From positions 131,162,375 through 131,226,374 of the forward strand of contig NC_133121.1 in the NCBI RefSeq assembly GCF_033568475.1: a stretch of DNA of 64,000 bases. Reading direction: 5' to 3'. This DNA comes from Henckelia pumila (taxonomy: Eukaryota; Streptophyta; Magnoliopsida; Lamiales; Gesneriaceae). Positions 1 to 12,570 of this stretch are shown here, piece after piece; position 1 is the first letter of the stretch, and each line of letters opens with the position of its first letter. The notes beneath the pieces are model-generated. The model ran no database searches and was not told the DNA's origin. It worked only from the letters and a program-made list of their open reading frames with translations. The translations under genes and the position numbers were made by a program.

Positions 1-1855
1 TCAATCGGATATTATTTCTATCATCCTGCTGAAACAAAAGTATTTGTTTCAAGGAATGCCACCTTCTTGGAGAAGGAGTTCTTATTGAATAAGAAAGGCA
101 AGATGATGGAACTCGAAGAAATTCGAGAAGAACCCGAGATACAAAATAGTGATCCTACACCTCAAGAATCATCACAAGACACGCATATTACTAGGAGATC
201 CGAGAGGACTTCTAGGCCTCCTATTAGATATGGTCTTCTTCTTGAAGGGGATCAAAGTGAACCCGTCATTGGATGTGATCCAAGAAACTTCAAGGAAGCA
301 ATTTCTGATGCGGATTCGAATTTATGGCTTGAAGCTATGCAATCGGAAATAGACTCGATGCATTCTAACCAAGTTTGGTCTTTAGTAGATTCTCCCGATG
401 GAATTGTTCCAATTGGGTGCAAATGGATCTACAAGAGAAAGCTTGAGCCTGATGGAAAGGTATTGACCTACAAGGCATGATTGGTGGCAAAAGGTTATAC
501 TCAAAGATAAGGAGTTGACTATGATGAAACCTTTTCACCAGTCGCAATGTTCAAGTCCATAAGAATCCTTATTGCCATAGCAGCATGGTATGACTATGAG
601 ATATGGCAAATGGATGTAAGGACTGCATTTTTTAATGGAAACATTAAGGAAGAGGTCTATATGACGCAGCCTGAGGGATACACATCCATGGGAAGCGAGC
701 ATAAGGTATGCAAGCTTCAGAGATCAATCTATGGTCTCAAACAAGCATCAAGAAGTTGGAACCAGAAATTTGATGAAACAATAAAGGATTTTGGTTTCAT
801 CAAGAACCCGGAGGAACCATGCGTGTACAAGAAAGTAGTTAAGAATGCGGTAACATTCTTAGTACTTTATGTTGATGACATCCTACTCATGGGGAATGAT
901 GTAGGGATGTTGCAGTCAACAAAGATATGGTTATCAGGTAGATTCTCGATGAAGGATTTAGGTGAGGCATCCTATATTCTAGGAATTCAGATCTATAGAG
1001 ATAGATCTAAAATAATGATAGGACTCACTCAATCAACCTACATCGACACCATATTGAAAAGGTTTTCTATGGATGAGTCCAAGAGAGGACATCTACCTAT
1101 GTGTCATGGGGTTTCTCTATCCAAGTCTATGTGTCCCAAGACTGACGAAGAGATAGAGAAGATGACACACGTGCCATATGCGTCAGCCATAGGTAGTATC
1201 ATGTATGGGATGATATCTACCAGACCGGATGTGGCCTATGCTCTGAGCGTCACGAGCAGATACCAAGCCAATCCTGGTCAAATGCATTGGAAAGCCGTGA
1301 AGGATATTCTTAAGTACTTACGAAGGACTAAGAATTTATTCATGGTTTATGGAGGGAGAGAATTGAAGTTGGAAGGCTATACCGACTCTAGCTTCCAATG
1401 TGACGTGGATGACTCGAAATCAACCTCTGCATTTGTATTCTTGCTCAATGGCGGTGCTGTCTCTTGGAAGAATTCCAAGCAGGACACCACAGCGGATTCC
1501 ACCACTGAGGCAGAATACATTGCAGCATCAGCTGCTGCTAAAGAAGCGGTTTGGATAAGGAAATTCATCCAAGAGTTGGGTGTAATTCCTGAAGCTGTTG
1601 GTCCAGTCCCGGTGTACTGTGACAACACGAGTGTCGTTGCTCAGGCAAAGGAACCAAGGTCTCATCAGAAGTCCAAACACGTACTGAGGAAATACCACAT
1701 CATCCGGGAGATCGTGGAAAGAGGAGACATCAGTGTCGAGAGAGTGGCCTCTACAGACCGCTTACTAAGCCCTTGCCAGGACCATTGTTTGACAAACATC
1801 GCGAAGCAATGGGATTACGTAGTATGACTAGTTGGCTTTAGGGCAAGTGGGAGAT
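1..1855 (+). pseudogene. Ty1/Copia retrotransposon A, 3' part of pol (RT and RNase H), decayed
   Basis: This is the C-terminal half of a Copia polyprotein; its 5' part lies beyond the window. Frame +1 is read from about 67 to 1827. It shows the end of the integrase region, reverse transcriptase with an intact YVDD box (LYVDDILLMGND, near 867-902), and an RNase H-like region with D, E and D residues (GYTDSS, TEAEY, YCDNTS). Two in-frame stops, TGA at 478-480 and TAA at 508-510, fall where the family has Arg and Gln, so both look like C-to-T transitions. Near 1755 the frame shifts: the expected DPLTKPLPGP tail is read in another frame and ends around 1845. A polypurine tract (aagtgggagat, 1845-1855) leads into the LTR. 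I infer a non-functional copy. Confidence 0.9.
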
Positions 1856-3732
1856 TGAAAGAGTGGGTGCCCGGTTAGCCAACTTGTGGCTAAGGGCTTT
1901 TATGACTCTATGTAAAACAATCTTTTGTTTAATATAATTTACACTTTTATAATGGCATTGACTTTATCTTTCTTCATATTGTTATATTATGATATACTAT
2001 TGTTGTTTTGATAAAGACCTTGAATATACTATAGTGTATGTAAGATGTGGTAGCACATGGGGATGGCTATCATGAAACACATCTTATAGTCACTGTATAT
2101 TCTAAACTATTCCTAGTCAATTGAGCCGTCCGCAAATAAGGATAAGGATCGCTCGAGATTGAGACTAGCATTTGCGATGCCGAGTACCACGTTTCATTGG
2201 TATGGAACATAGAGATGTTCAAAGCATTCAAATGGATATTCATATGATGAATGATCGAACTACCCTATTCGGACTTTCAAAGTGGTTATCACTTATCGAG
2301 TGGATAAAGTCCGCGTTTTTGGTTGTACACAATTAGTCCTTATTACTTGAAACATCGTTGAGACTCTATATGCTAGTACTGTGTTTTGACTCGTTTACCG
2401 ACTCTATTGGGGTCATCAGGTGTCGGGATTGGGTACAGTTACGACACATATAGGAGTCGATGCTTTGTTGTCAAGGATTCACCACATACTTGCGAGTGTG
2501 GATATCCTATGCGATCTGAGGAGATATTAGTGTGACGAATCTCTGGCCAGAGTACATGATGTGTTTGAGGTTAATGGGTTTTCCTAGTAACACATGCGAT
2601 TTCACTATTTGATCTCCAAGATCTTATGCATAGTTATCGAATCTCGAACGACTCTCGATATACCAATGGTTGTTGATTCGATCGGGATATATGGTTGAAG
2701 GGACCGTACTGTACGCTAACCAAAATCTACTGGTTCTTGCAGGCACTATCAGTAATACCTAGGGAATCATGGGGCGATGTTGCTAGGCGCTCTTACCATG
2801 ATTCGATGGGTAAGTCGGAAATTGTTGTTCCGAGTCACAAGGAGTTGTGAGCCCACGGCTAGCTGTATTCCTGAACCATTGAGGGTTACACAAGTAATGG
2901 ATTACTAAAACCCCGTAGAGATATTTAAATTTAAAGAGTTAAATTTAATGAAAGAGAAGTTGGACTTCTTAACTAAAGGGAGTGGGATTTCCTAAAATGA
3001 CATAGGGATGGGAATTTTTGGAAATCACTGAATTCGGATTCAGAAAAATTATCTTGACTCTAAAAGATGCAGAAATGGTTTCTGTGCACATTGGTGAAAT
3101 CAGTTTATCAATCGGAGTCACGATGAATTTTATATTAATTTCTATAACAACGGGCTTGGCTTGTTGGGCTTAAGTTATGGGTTGTGGGCTTTAAGGAGTT
3201 AGAGTCCTGATACAATTATAACTAGAAATTATCTATAAATACATGTAGTGGGTTCGAAAATTGAAGAGAATTCATTCATCAAATTTTTGAACACACACAT
3301 ATTATTTTCTAAGGGTTTTTCGAAAATCCTTGTCCCTTTCGGAGAAAATTCGGTCTTGTGATTTTTGTGAAAAATTACAATCCGGATTAACAGATCATAT
3401 CTGTTTATTCTCTACGCAAACTTCTGATTGATTTCTAGTGCAGTCAATCAGAGGGTTTTGTTTTCTATTCGTGGACCTGATTGAAGAAACGTTCGTTCAT
3501 CAGTTCCGGGGATATACAACAAGAGCAGATTAAATTCTGTTGGTGTCCATAATCTCGCTTCGAGATTTTAAGATAAAATATTTAATTGTGATTATTTATT
3601 TTACTTACACAAATTTAATCGTGAAAATTTTGATACCCAGATATGGAATCGTTCCATATTAATAAAATAAATTTTTAAACTTCCGCTGCACCGGGTATCA
3701 ATTCTAATTGATCTGAACACCGTTTTCCAACA
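1856..3732 (+). mobile_element. 3' LTR of Copia element A
   Basis: The LTR starts with TG directly after the polypurine tract and ends in ...ttccaaca (CA) at 3732. The next base resumes a Gypsy reading frame, which fixes the right edge well. The left edge is less sure because the expected TGTTGG terminus reads TGAAAG, and the length of 1877 bp is large for Copia. A TATA box (ctataaata, near 3233) marks the probable start of transcription within the LTR. The 5-bp sequence after the LTR (gtctt) would be the target duplication, but its partner lies outside the window. Confidence 0.7.
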
Positions 3733-6700
3733 GTCTTAGAGTCAGGTGGGGAGGGCTACCTCATCTATGCAGTTGATATGTCCACGAGTAGTATGGGTAT
3801 TGATCAGTTACCGGTTGTCAGCAAGTTTCCTGATGTATTCCCTGATGAGATTCCTGGTTTTCCTCCGGTTCGAGAGGTTGAATTTGGTATTGATCTAGTA
3901 CCAGGAACTACACCTATATCCCGAGCACCTTATCGTCTGGCACCATCAGAGATGAGGGAATTGAAACAGTAGTTACAGGATCTGCTTGATAAGGGATATA
4001 TTCGTCCGAGTGTTTCTCCGTAGAGAGCACCTGTTTTGTTCGTCAAGAAGAAAGATGGATCGATGCGATTATGTATTGATTACAGACAGTTGAATCGTGT
4101 CACCATCAAGAATAAGTATCCTTTGCCGCGGATTGATGATCTATTTGATCAATTACAGGGTACTTCTGTTTACTCTAAGATAGATCTGAGATCTGGATAC
4201 CATCAGATGCGGGTACGAGACTCAGATATATCTACGACTGCTTTCAGGACCAGATATGGGCATTATGAATTTCTGGTTATGCCATTCGGTTTGACGAATG
4301 CACCGGCAGTCTTTATGAATCTGATGAATCAGGTATTTCGAAAGTATCTGGATAGATTTGTCATCATCTTCATTGATGATATTCTTGTCTATTCTCATGA
4401 CAAGGATGAGCATGCACAACATCTAAGGATTGTTTTACAGACGTTACGAGAAGCAGCTGTATGCGAAATTGAGCAAGTGTGAATTCTGGCTTGATCGGGT
4501 AGTGTTTCTCGGTCATGTGATTTCTAATGAAAGGATATCTGTTGATCCTAGTAAGATAGAGGCAGTGCTGAACTGGTCTCGTCCGACGACGGTTGCTGAG
4601 ATTCGTAGTTTCTTGGGTCTAGCTGGATATTACCGTCGGTTCATCGAGAATTTTTCACAGTTGGCCAGGCCTTTGACTCAGCTTACTCGAAAAGATGTTT
4701 CCTTCATATGGTCCTCGGATTGTGAGGAGTCTTTTCACGAGCTGCGTAGACGTCTTACTACTGCACCTGTGCTAGCTCTACCTTCTGGATCAGGAGGTTA
4801 TGTTGTCTATACTGATGCCTCTGGTCAGGGGTTAGGATGTGTTCTGACACAGCATGGACATGTTATTTCCTATGCTTCTCGACAGTTGAAGACGCATGAG
4901 AGTAATTATCCAGTACATGATCTCGAGTTAGCCGCCATTGTATTTGCGCTCAAAATTTGGAGGCATTATCTTTATGGCAAGAAATTTGAGATATTCACGG
5001 ATCACAAGAGTTTGAAGTATTTATTCACTCAGGTGGAGTTGAATATGCAACATAGATGCTGGATGGATCTTTTGAAAGATTATAATTGTGAAATCAAATA
5101 TCATCCAGGTTCTGTTAATCTTACTGCTGATGCCTTGAGTCGGCAGGTGAGACTTTCTGCACTTCAGACTAGTGAAGTATCTCATATGATTCAAGAGTGT
5201 TGTTCATTGAGTTTTACGCTCAAGCACAAGAAAGGGAGAAATGGGATTTGTTTGTATACTATTTTGTCTGAGCCAGCATTGTATTCTCAGATCAGAGATG
5301 CTCAGATATCTGATGTTACGACTCAGCGTTTGGCACGTCTAGCCAATGGAGTTAATACATCTGGATTTCATTTTCAGGCAGATGGTTTATTGTGCTTATC
5401 TAATCGAGTGGTTGTACCTAATGTTGCGGAGCTCAGGAACGATATTCTTTCTCAAGCTCACAGGAGTCGATTATCAGTTCATCCTGGAAGCATGAAAATG
5501 TATAAGGACTTGCGAACTACATTCTGGTGGAAAGGGATGAAGCGAAGTGTGTATCAATTTGTTTCAAGATGTTTGGTTTGTCAACAGGTCAAGGCTGAAC
5601 ATCGACGACCAGGTGGATTACTGCAGAATCTTGAGATTCCCGAATGGAAGTGGGAGCACATGACTATGGACTTTGTTACTCACTTACCTATGACTACACG
5701 TCAGTGTGATGCTATCTGGGTTGTTGTTGACCGTTTGACAAAATCAGCACACTTTATTCCTTATAACCGGGAGTATTCTTATGATCGCATGGCACGTTTA
5801 TACATTCAGGAGATAGTGCGATTGCATGGGATTCCAGTGAGCATAGTCAGTGATAGAGACCCGCGATTTACCTCACGTTTCTGGGGTAGTTTTCAGGAGG
5901 CGTTGGGTACCACTCTGAGTTTAAGCACTGCATATCATCCGGAGACTGACGGACAGTCAGAGCGGACGATCCGTACTTTGGAGGATATGCTACGTTCTTC
6001 TGTCATGGACTTTGCCTTATCTTGGCAGGATCAGTTACCTTTGATCGAATTTGCCTACAATAACAGTTATCATCGTAGTATTGATATGGCACCTTTTGAG
6101 GCATTGTACGGTCGACGATGTCGTACTCCGTTATTCTGGGATGCAGTCAGGGAACGACAAGTCGAGGGTCCTGAATTGGTGCAACATATTGTAGACAAGG
6201 TAGATTTGATCAAGCATAGGATCAAAGTTGCTCAAGATAGACAAGCCAGTTATGCTAATATTTGCCGCAGGCCACTTCAGTTTGAGCTTGGTGAATATGT
6301 GTTCCTTCGAGTATCACCTTTCAGTAAAGTGATGAGATTCGGTGTGAAAGGCAAGCTGTCTCCTCGTTTCATTGGGCCTTTCCAGATACTGGAGAAGATC
6401 GGAGATGTTGCATATCGTTTGGCTTTACCGCCAAATCTTTCCAGTATACATAATGTTTTTCATGTGTCGTTGCTTCGATAGTATATAGCTGATGAATCTC
6501 ATGTGATTCAGTCTACTGATATTCAGCTAGAGCCAGATCTGTCTTTTGTTAAACGACCAATCCGCATCCTAGACAGGAAGGAGAAAGTTCTTCGGAACAA
6601 GACTATACCACTTGTGATGGTACAGTGGCAGCGCCGAGGCGTTGAAGAAGCAACTTGGGAAACTAAGAGTCGTATGCAAGCGGAATATCCTGAGTTGTTT

Positions 6701-6835
6701 GCTTTGTACTTTTGATTTACCATGTAAGATGTAATTACAGTTGTTGTAATAAAACATGGTTTGATGTTTCATATTGTTATCTTGATTTGTCTTTAGATGT
6801 TATTTCGCGGACGAAATATCTAAAGGTGGGGAGAA
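3733..6835 (+). pseudogene. Ty3/Gypsy chromovirus (Tekay/Del type) pol, interrupted and decayed
   Basis: Gypsy pol resumes at 3733 immediately after the Copia LTR. In order it shows the RT N-terminus (FPDVFPDEIPG), RT core with FIDDILVYS (near 4370-4396), RNase H (YTDASGQG), an HHCC integrase zinc finger (H..H..CLVC), the integrase DDE core, and a C-terminal chromodomain-like segment (6503-6715, ending VEEATWE..YPELF). This order is typical of chromoviruses, and the wording matches Tekay/Del. Stops occur at 3970-3972 (Q to TAG), 4021-4023 (W to TAG) and 6479-6481, and there is one frameshift between about 4430 and 4482. A polypurine tract (aaaggtggggagaa, 6822-6835) precedes the LTR. The N-terminal half (gag, protease) was separated by the Copia insertion. 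Confidence 0.9.
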
Positions 6836-8303
6836 TGTAGTAACCCAGATTCTATTTTAAGATAATAATATATTAAACATGATTAAGGGTTAGTAATTAA
6901 CCAATTCCGAAGTTTTATTGGGTTTCAGAAAAGAATTTGGGCTTTTGTATTTGGGCCGGATCGGAAGCTCCGAATCCAGATCGGACGCTCCGATCCTAGC
7001 CACTTCGGAAGCTCAGCGGAAGCACCGAGATCGGAAGCTCCGATCCTGGAACGGACGTTCCGATCTCCAGCTGCCAGCAATGCTCGATGACTCAGCTACG
7101 AGTTTTGACAAGTGTTGAACGTAGAGCAGATCGGAAGCTCCGATCGCCCGATCGTACGTTCCGATCCCGACGTGTCACACATGCATGCAGTGAGCTGGAT
7201 CGGAAGCTCCGATCCTGAAATCGGAAGTTCCGATCCTGGCCTGGAATTTTGCCTATAAATAGGGCTTCTCAGATTCATTTCTAAATACGAATTCCCGAGT
7301 TTCTTTCTTCAGTTATATAGTGTGAGATATACACTTGAAGGCCCTATCGGTTATAATAGAGGTTCTGGAATAACCAAGGTGTGGTTATAGTCATCCGGGA
7401 CTAGCGACTCCAAAGGGCTAACTACGGACGAAGGTATGGTCCGGAAATCTGTTTAATTTTTGGAAGTACTTATTAGCTTAGTTAAGTCTTATAGAATTTA
7501 TGTAGTGATACGGTAAACTTTTGAATATAGGCTTGGAACCTAGGATCCTACTTTACTTGAACTAGCCTAGAGGTACGTACACATTGACTGAGATTGCCAG
7601 CGAGTATACATGTTTATATGTTACATTTATTTGGCATTATTATATGGCATGAGATATGATTTATCGCTTTCATTATTCATATGTCATGTGTATATACACG
7701 TTGAGCCTATACCTTGTTATACCTGATTATAGAGCCGCTCAGCTCTATATTCGATAGTCTGTCACTGAGAGTACCGCGACGGCGGGGACATTTATGTCTG
7801 TATACTCTGGTGTACTAGACGAGTGTGGTTGCACCCAGAGGTTGATCCGTGCGGTGACAGCACTCATGTGGCGCCGGTTCTGAGCATGATTTTCAGATGA
7901 CCCTGTACCAGTCATCATGTTGCATGCATTATATACATATGTTTACTCATGTCTATGTACTGGGCGTTAGCGCTCACGTCCTATTTGTTATCTTGGACAC
8001 CCTATTCCATGAGGCAGGTCGCAGGATGGACGGAGCTGGTAGTTCAAGGCAGGACTAGGGAGCAGGAGCCTTGAGGATTTTGATTATACAGCAGGATTCT
8101 ATATAGCTGTATAATGTTTACTGTTTAAGGTTTCGATTTGGTTGTATCATTACAGATTTAAGCCTGGATTATGTTCCTAAGCTGATATGTAAATTATGGT
8201 TTTGTTTTCGCATGTTTTATTCTGTTAAGTTATTTTGCTTTATTAAGTTTAATGCATGCTATTAGTTGCCAGTTAGTAGGTGATACCATGCAGGGTCACT
8301 ACA
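6836..8303 (+). mobile_element. 3' LTR of the Tekay-type Gypsy element
   Basis: The LTR is 1468 bp. It begins TGTAGTAACCC after the polypurine tract and ends GGGTCACTACA, so the termini form an 11-bp inverted repeat with one mismatch. A TATA box (cctataaatag, 7251-7261) lies 3' of an array of palindromic repeats. The 5-bp sequence following it is aaatt; its partner would be beside the 5' LTR, outside the window. Confidence 0.88.
6955..7237. repeat. Array of ~16-bp palindromic repeats in LTR U3
   Basis: About nine copies of a degenerate near-palindrome, consensus ATCGGAAGCTCCGAT with CGTTCCG and AGTTCCG variants, start near 6957, 6979, 7004, 7029, 7047, 7129, 7146, 7197 and 7218. They end about 15 bp before the TATA box. 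The same motif recurs in the solo LTR at 13297-13502. The position suggests a U3 enhancer or a binding-site array, but that role is inferred. Confidence 0.8.
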
Positions 8304-9532
8304 AAATTGCAACGACTTCGAGCAGATTTTGATATATGTTCATCATGTCATGTAATTGCAAATTTGAAGTACTTTCAGACGTGCTATTGAAAGGTATAAA
8401 TGACAGCTAATCCAAATAGGATAGAACGCTCGAAATAGCTATTGTTTCGAGTATTCCCTTGTTAATCTCACATACTTAGTTGTTTATGTGTTTTTATGTG
8501 ATTAGATGTTTTGATTGCTTTGATTGATTATTTGATTAAGTGTTCAAGGTGTTTTATAGCATTTAATGCATACAGAATATATTGCATTCATCTTGAACTC
8601 CAGCCCGAAAAGCACAGAGGGTTGAAAGGCCTAGAGTGCATATGACGTTTGGAGGACTGTAGTTGAGTGGCACGGAATGTAGACTTACTTTCATAGCCAG
8701 AATACTCACTATGGTTGCACCAAAGTCAGAGGAAATAAAGTATTTGACTTCACCTCGATTGGGTGAGTGGGTGTTAGTTGAAGATTTTATTTCCTCGGGA
8801 TCCCAAGAACTTATATTCGATTGATATCAGCTTGATAGCCTCGTTTGTCATATGCATTGCATCCACGTTTATTATCTTACATTTTAGGTTGTTTATACTG
8901 GGATTTTATTCTCACCGGAGGTATCCGGCTATTGCTTTGTTTTGTATGTGTGCATGACAATAGGTGGGGCAGGAACTAGTCAGAGGAGATAGTAATAGCT
9001 CGAGAGAAAGTCATAGCACGTGAGAACTCGGGTTGTAGCAGAATGTCTTGTACTTGGAGTTGATGAACCATGCTAGAAATGATACAAGAACATTGTATAA
9101 TGTTGTTGAATACATGTTAGTTTGTGTATCTTGTGTATGAAAGTTTATAAGATGATATTAGATAACATGTATAATATTTTGGAGCTTGTACAAGACTTGA
9201 TGATTTATTGTTTCAACTTTGACAGCAAAATGTTAGCAGCAGAATTTCCAGAAATTGAAGCCCGCTCGATCGGGTGAAGTTCACCGATCGAGCGAGCCCT
9301 GTAATATGCAAAACAGAGAAATCGAATTTCTTGCCCGCTCGATCGGGTGACTTTCACCGATCGAGCGAGGCCAAAAATATTTTGGACAGAGAGTTTACAA
9401 TTTGAGCTGCGAGGTACTGTAGCTTTTAAAAAAAATAAATAGCTCTTGGTTCTTTATTTCTTTTGAGTATTTGATTCATTGTTATTTATAATAAATTGGC
9501 CTAAGATAAGATTAGCAACCCGGGTCCCCACA
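8304..9532. mobile_element. Partial LTR of a third element (X), truncated by the Tekay insertion
   Basis: This stretch has no ORF. It starts right after the Tekay LTR end and stops at ...gtccccaca (CA, 9532), where a Copia integrase reading frame begins without a gap. The right border with a CA terminus, the lack of coding sequence and the two hairpins inside are what one expects of an LTR interrupted by another insertion. The superfamily is not determined; Gypsy is likely from general resemblance. It could also include some 3' internal sequence of X. Confidence 0.55.
9262..9369. repeat. Two copies of a ~35-bp GC-rich hairpin in LTR X
   Basis: Two near-perfect palindromes built from CGCTCGATCGG and CCGATCGAGCG arms lie at 9262-9296 and 9334-9369, separated by 37 bp of ordinary sequence. 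The arms are identical between copies; only the centre differs (gtgaagttcac against gtgactttcac). They sit about 60 bp before an AT-rich TATA-like stretch near 9427-9441. Confidence 0.8.
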
Positions 9533-11631
9533 GTTGTAGTGTGTATGTTCATACCAATCAAGGAAAGTTGAGTCCTAGAGCAAAGAAGGGAATTTTCTTA
9601 GGCTACCCCACTGGAATTAAGGGTTATAGGGTCTGGCTTTTAGATGATCTAAAATGTATCATTAGTAGGGATGTGATATTTAATGAAGCTATTTTTTATA
9701 AATCTAACAACAATGTCACAAAGCCAGCCAGCTCTAATCAAGCGGAGCAGGATTCACAGATAAGAGATCAGGTACAGACATTGGATGCTACAACTGTTCA
9801 GAATGAAGGTGGAGCTGATCTAAATGAACCTGAAGACTTCTATGATTTGAGTCATACTAAGAATCAGAGTCAAGACCAAGTCACTGAGATGATGGATGCT
9901 AATAGAAATGAAGAGGATAAACAGCTTGAACAGGACCTGTATCTGAGTGAATATTTGCTTGCAAGAGATAGAGTCAGAAGAGACATTAAGCTGCCATCGA
10001 GGTTTACATCATCTGATTTCACAGCTTTTGCTCTGAATGTTGCTGAATTAATGAACTTGGAAGAGCCAACATCCTATGAAGAGGCTATGAAGAGTAAAAA
10101 CAGTATTCTGTGGAAAAGAGCTATGCAAGATGAGTTTAAGTCTTTAATCAAGAACAACATATGGGTATTGGTTGATAAGCCAAAAAACAAAAGAGTGATT
10201 GGCTGTAAGTGGATATTTAAAAGAAAACCAGGAGTACCAGGAGTTGAACAGCCAAGGTTTAAGGCTAGACTAGTTGCAAAAGGTTTCTCTCAAGTTGAAG
10301 GAATTGATTATACTGAAGTGTTCTCCCCTGTGGTCAAGCACTCTTCCATCAGAATTCTACTTGCTATCACTGCTATACAAGACCTGGAGTTAGAACAGTT
10401 AGATTTAAAAATAGCATTTTTGCACGGAAGCCTTGAAGAGCAGATTCTCATGACACAACCAAAAGGGTTTGAAGTTCATCAACAATCTGAAAAGGTGTGC
10501 TTGTTACAGAAGTCACTCTATGGACTTAAACAATCACCTAGGCAATGGTACAAAAGGTTTGATGACTTCATGTTGCTACAAGGGTATAACAGATCAAAAT
10601 TTGATTGCTGTGTTTATCTCAAACAGCTTAAAAATCAAATGTATATCTATATATTGATCTACGTGGATGGCATGCTTATAGCCTGCAGAGATTCCAAGGA
10701 AATTGAATATCTAAAGAAACAACTCAATAGGGAGTTTGAAATGAAGGATCTTGGAGCAGCAAAGCAAATCCTGGGGGTTGAAATCATGAGAGATAGACAG
10801 CATAAGACTTTGTTTCTGTCACAAGAAAGATATGCTGACAAAATACTGAATCTCTTTAAAATTGAAGAAGCAAAGTCAGTGAATACTCCTATTGGGACTC
10901 ATTTCAAGTTAAAAGCAGTCAAGGAAGAACGAGAGGAGATTGAGGCTGTTTACATGAAAAATATTCCTTACTCAAATGCAGTAGGGAGTATCATGTACAT
11001 GATGATCTCAACAAGACCTGATATATCATATGCTTTGGGACTAGTAAGTCGATTCATGAGTAAACCAAGTAGAGAGAATTGGCAAGCAGTTAGATGGTTA
11101 TTGAGATACTTGAGAGGGTCTACTAAACTGAAGTTAAAATACTCAAGAGAAACTACAAATACCTGTGAAGTCAATGGCTATTGTGACTCTGACTATGCAG
11201 GTGATCTTGACAAGAGAAGATCAGTTTCAGGTTATGTATTCACTGTAGGAGGAAATGTAGTAAGTTGGAAGTCACATCTACAGAATGTTGTGGCCTTATC
11301 TACAATTGAAGTTGAATACATCAGCTTAACAGAAGCTATTAAAGAAGGACTTTGGATTGCTGGTTTGGTTGCTGAAATAGGTCTAGAACATAAGCATGTT
11401 ACTGTCTATTGTGATTCACAAAGTACAATTCACTTGTCCAAGAATGCGGTCTTTCACGAGAGAACAAAACATATAGATGTGAGGTTGCATTTTGTGAGGG
11501 ACATCATTTCAAAAGGTTTTGTTAACATTCAGAAGATTGATACCATGATAAATCCAGCAGACATGCTAACCAAAGTGGTCACTGTGAGCAAACACAATCA
11601 AGCTTTGAGCTTGCTCAAACTGGTGGAGTAA
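9533..11631 (+). pseudogene. Ty1/Copia element B, integrase C-terminus to RNase H, with altered RT active site
   Basis: The frame opens inside the Copia integrase C-terminal region (..YVHTNQGKLSPRAKK.IFLGYP) and runs unbroken for about 698 codons through RT and RNase H to a normal stop at 11629-11631. The integrase N-terminus, protease and gag are missing because element X ends at 9532. The RT box reads IYVDGMLIA: the second catalytic aspartate of the usual YVDD is glycine (codon GGC), which should abolish polymerase activity. RNase H motifs are present (GYCDSDYAG, STIEVEY, YCDSQS). The long open frame suggests a fairly recent copy; the missing 5' half and the D-to-G change make it non-autonomous. 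Confidence 0.9.
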
Positions 11632-11703
11632 TCAAACAGAAGTAAAATGGGAACTCATTGGATTCACTAGAGATGCAACTGAATCAAGTCAAAGGTGGAG
11701 ATT

Positions 11704-12277
11704 TGTGAAGACTATTGTTGACTCTGCATTAAGTTACAATTGGTGGCTGAGATTGGTCAACAAGAAAGTATCTAGATCCAACGGCCATGAGCTATTAGTT
11801 AGTTAGGACGGTTAATTAACTGTGTTAGTTCCTAATTAAGCAGCTGGATCGAGTTAGAGTTGCAGATACACACAAGTGCGGAATACGATCAAGGATTGCT
11901 CTCTTTCTCTCGTTCAAATCCCTAAAGAACACTAAAGGCAAATCTTCTGGATTGTTGATCTCAGACGTCTGATAGAAGCTGAAAATTGGAAGATATTGTG
12001 CTTGCTAGTTCTTGTTTACGCATAACACGAGTTTCTGTTTTATAGCTTGTGATTATCGTGAAGAGTGGATTGTATTGAACGTGATATCGATTTGATCATT
12101 AGTGAATTCATATGGGTGATAACCCAGAACCTTGGATGTAGGATCTATGATCCGAACCAAGTAAATCTTGTGTCTCTCATTGGTTTGTGTTCTTGCTGAT
12201 TTGCGTAGTCATATTGTTGTTGTTGTTTTTGGTTCTTGGCTGGTATATTGCAATCGTGTGTGCGCTTAGTTATAACA
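11704..12277 (+). mobile_element. 3' LTR of Copia element B
   Basis: A polypurine tract (aaaggtggagat, 11691-11702) is followed by a candidate LTR of about 574 bp from TGTGAAGACT to ...TTATAACA. The right border is the best CA terminus in a region where the sequence changes to AT-rich spacer; it was not confirmed by a second LTR copy or a target duplication. Confidence 0.6.
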
Positions 12278-12570
12278 GGTGCCAACTAAAATCGTAAAGA
12301 TGCATTACACGAGAAAAATATTGAAATTGAAAATACAGACTAAATTTATAAAGATAAGCATATATATCAGATCAAAACTACAGTTTTTTCATTTTTTCAT
12401 TCCAAAAATAATTGTAAAAAATGGTTTGATTTTAATTTTTCCATAAGGCCATGAGCACTTGGATGTGCCGATGTCGATGTTAAACTAATACTATTATGTT
12501 ATTTCATGTGGTAAGTAAAATCATAATCTCGTGATTTGTTAAATGTTATATATCGGTTGTATTAAAATTT

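Noticed and set aside
6955-7237. Possible CRISPR-like array of short repeats
   Set aside because: Repeats are degenerate, unevenly spaced and palindromic within a plant LTR; there are no unique uniform spacers and no cas genes.
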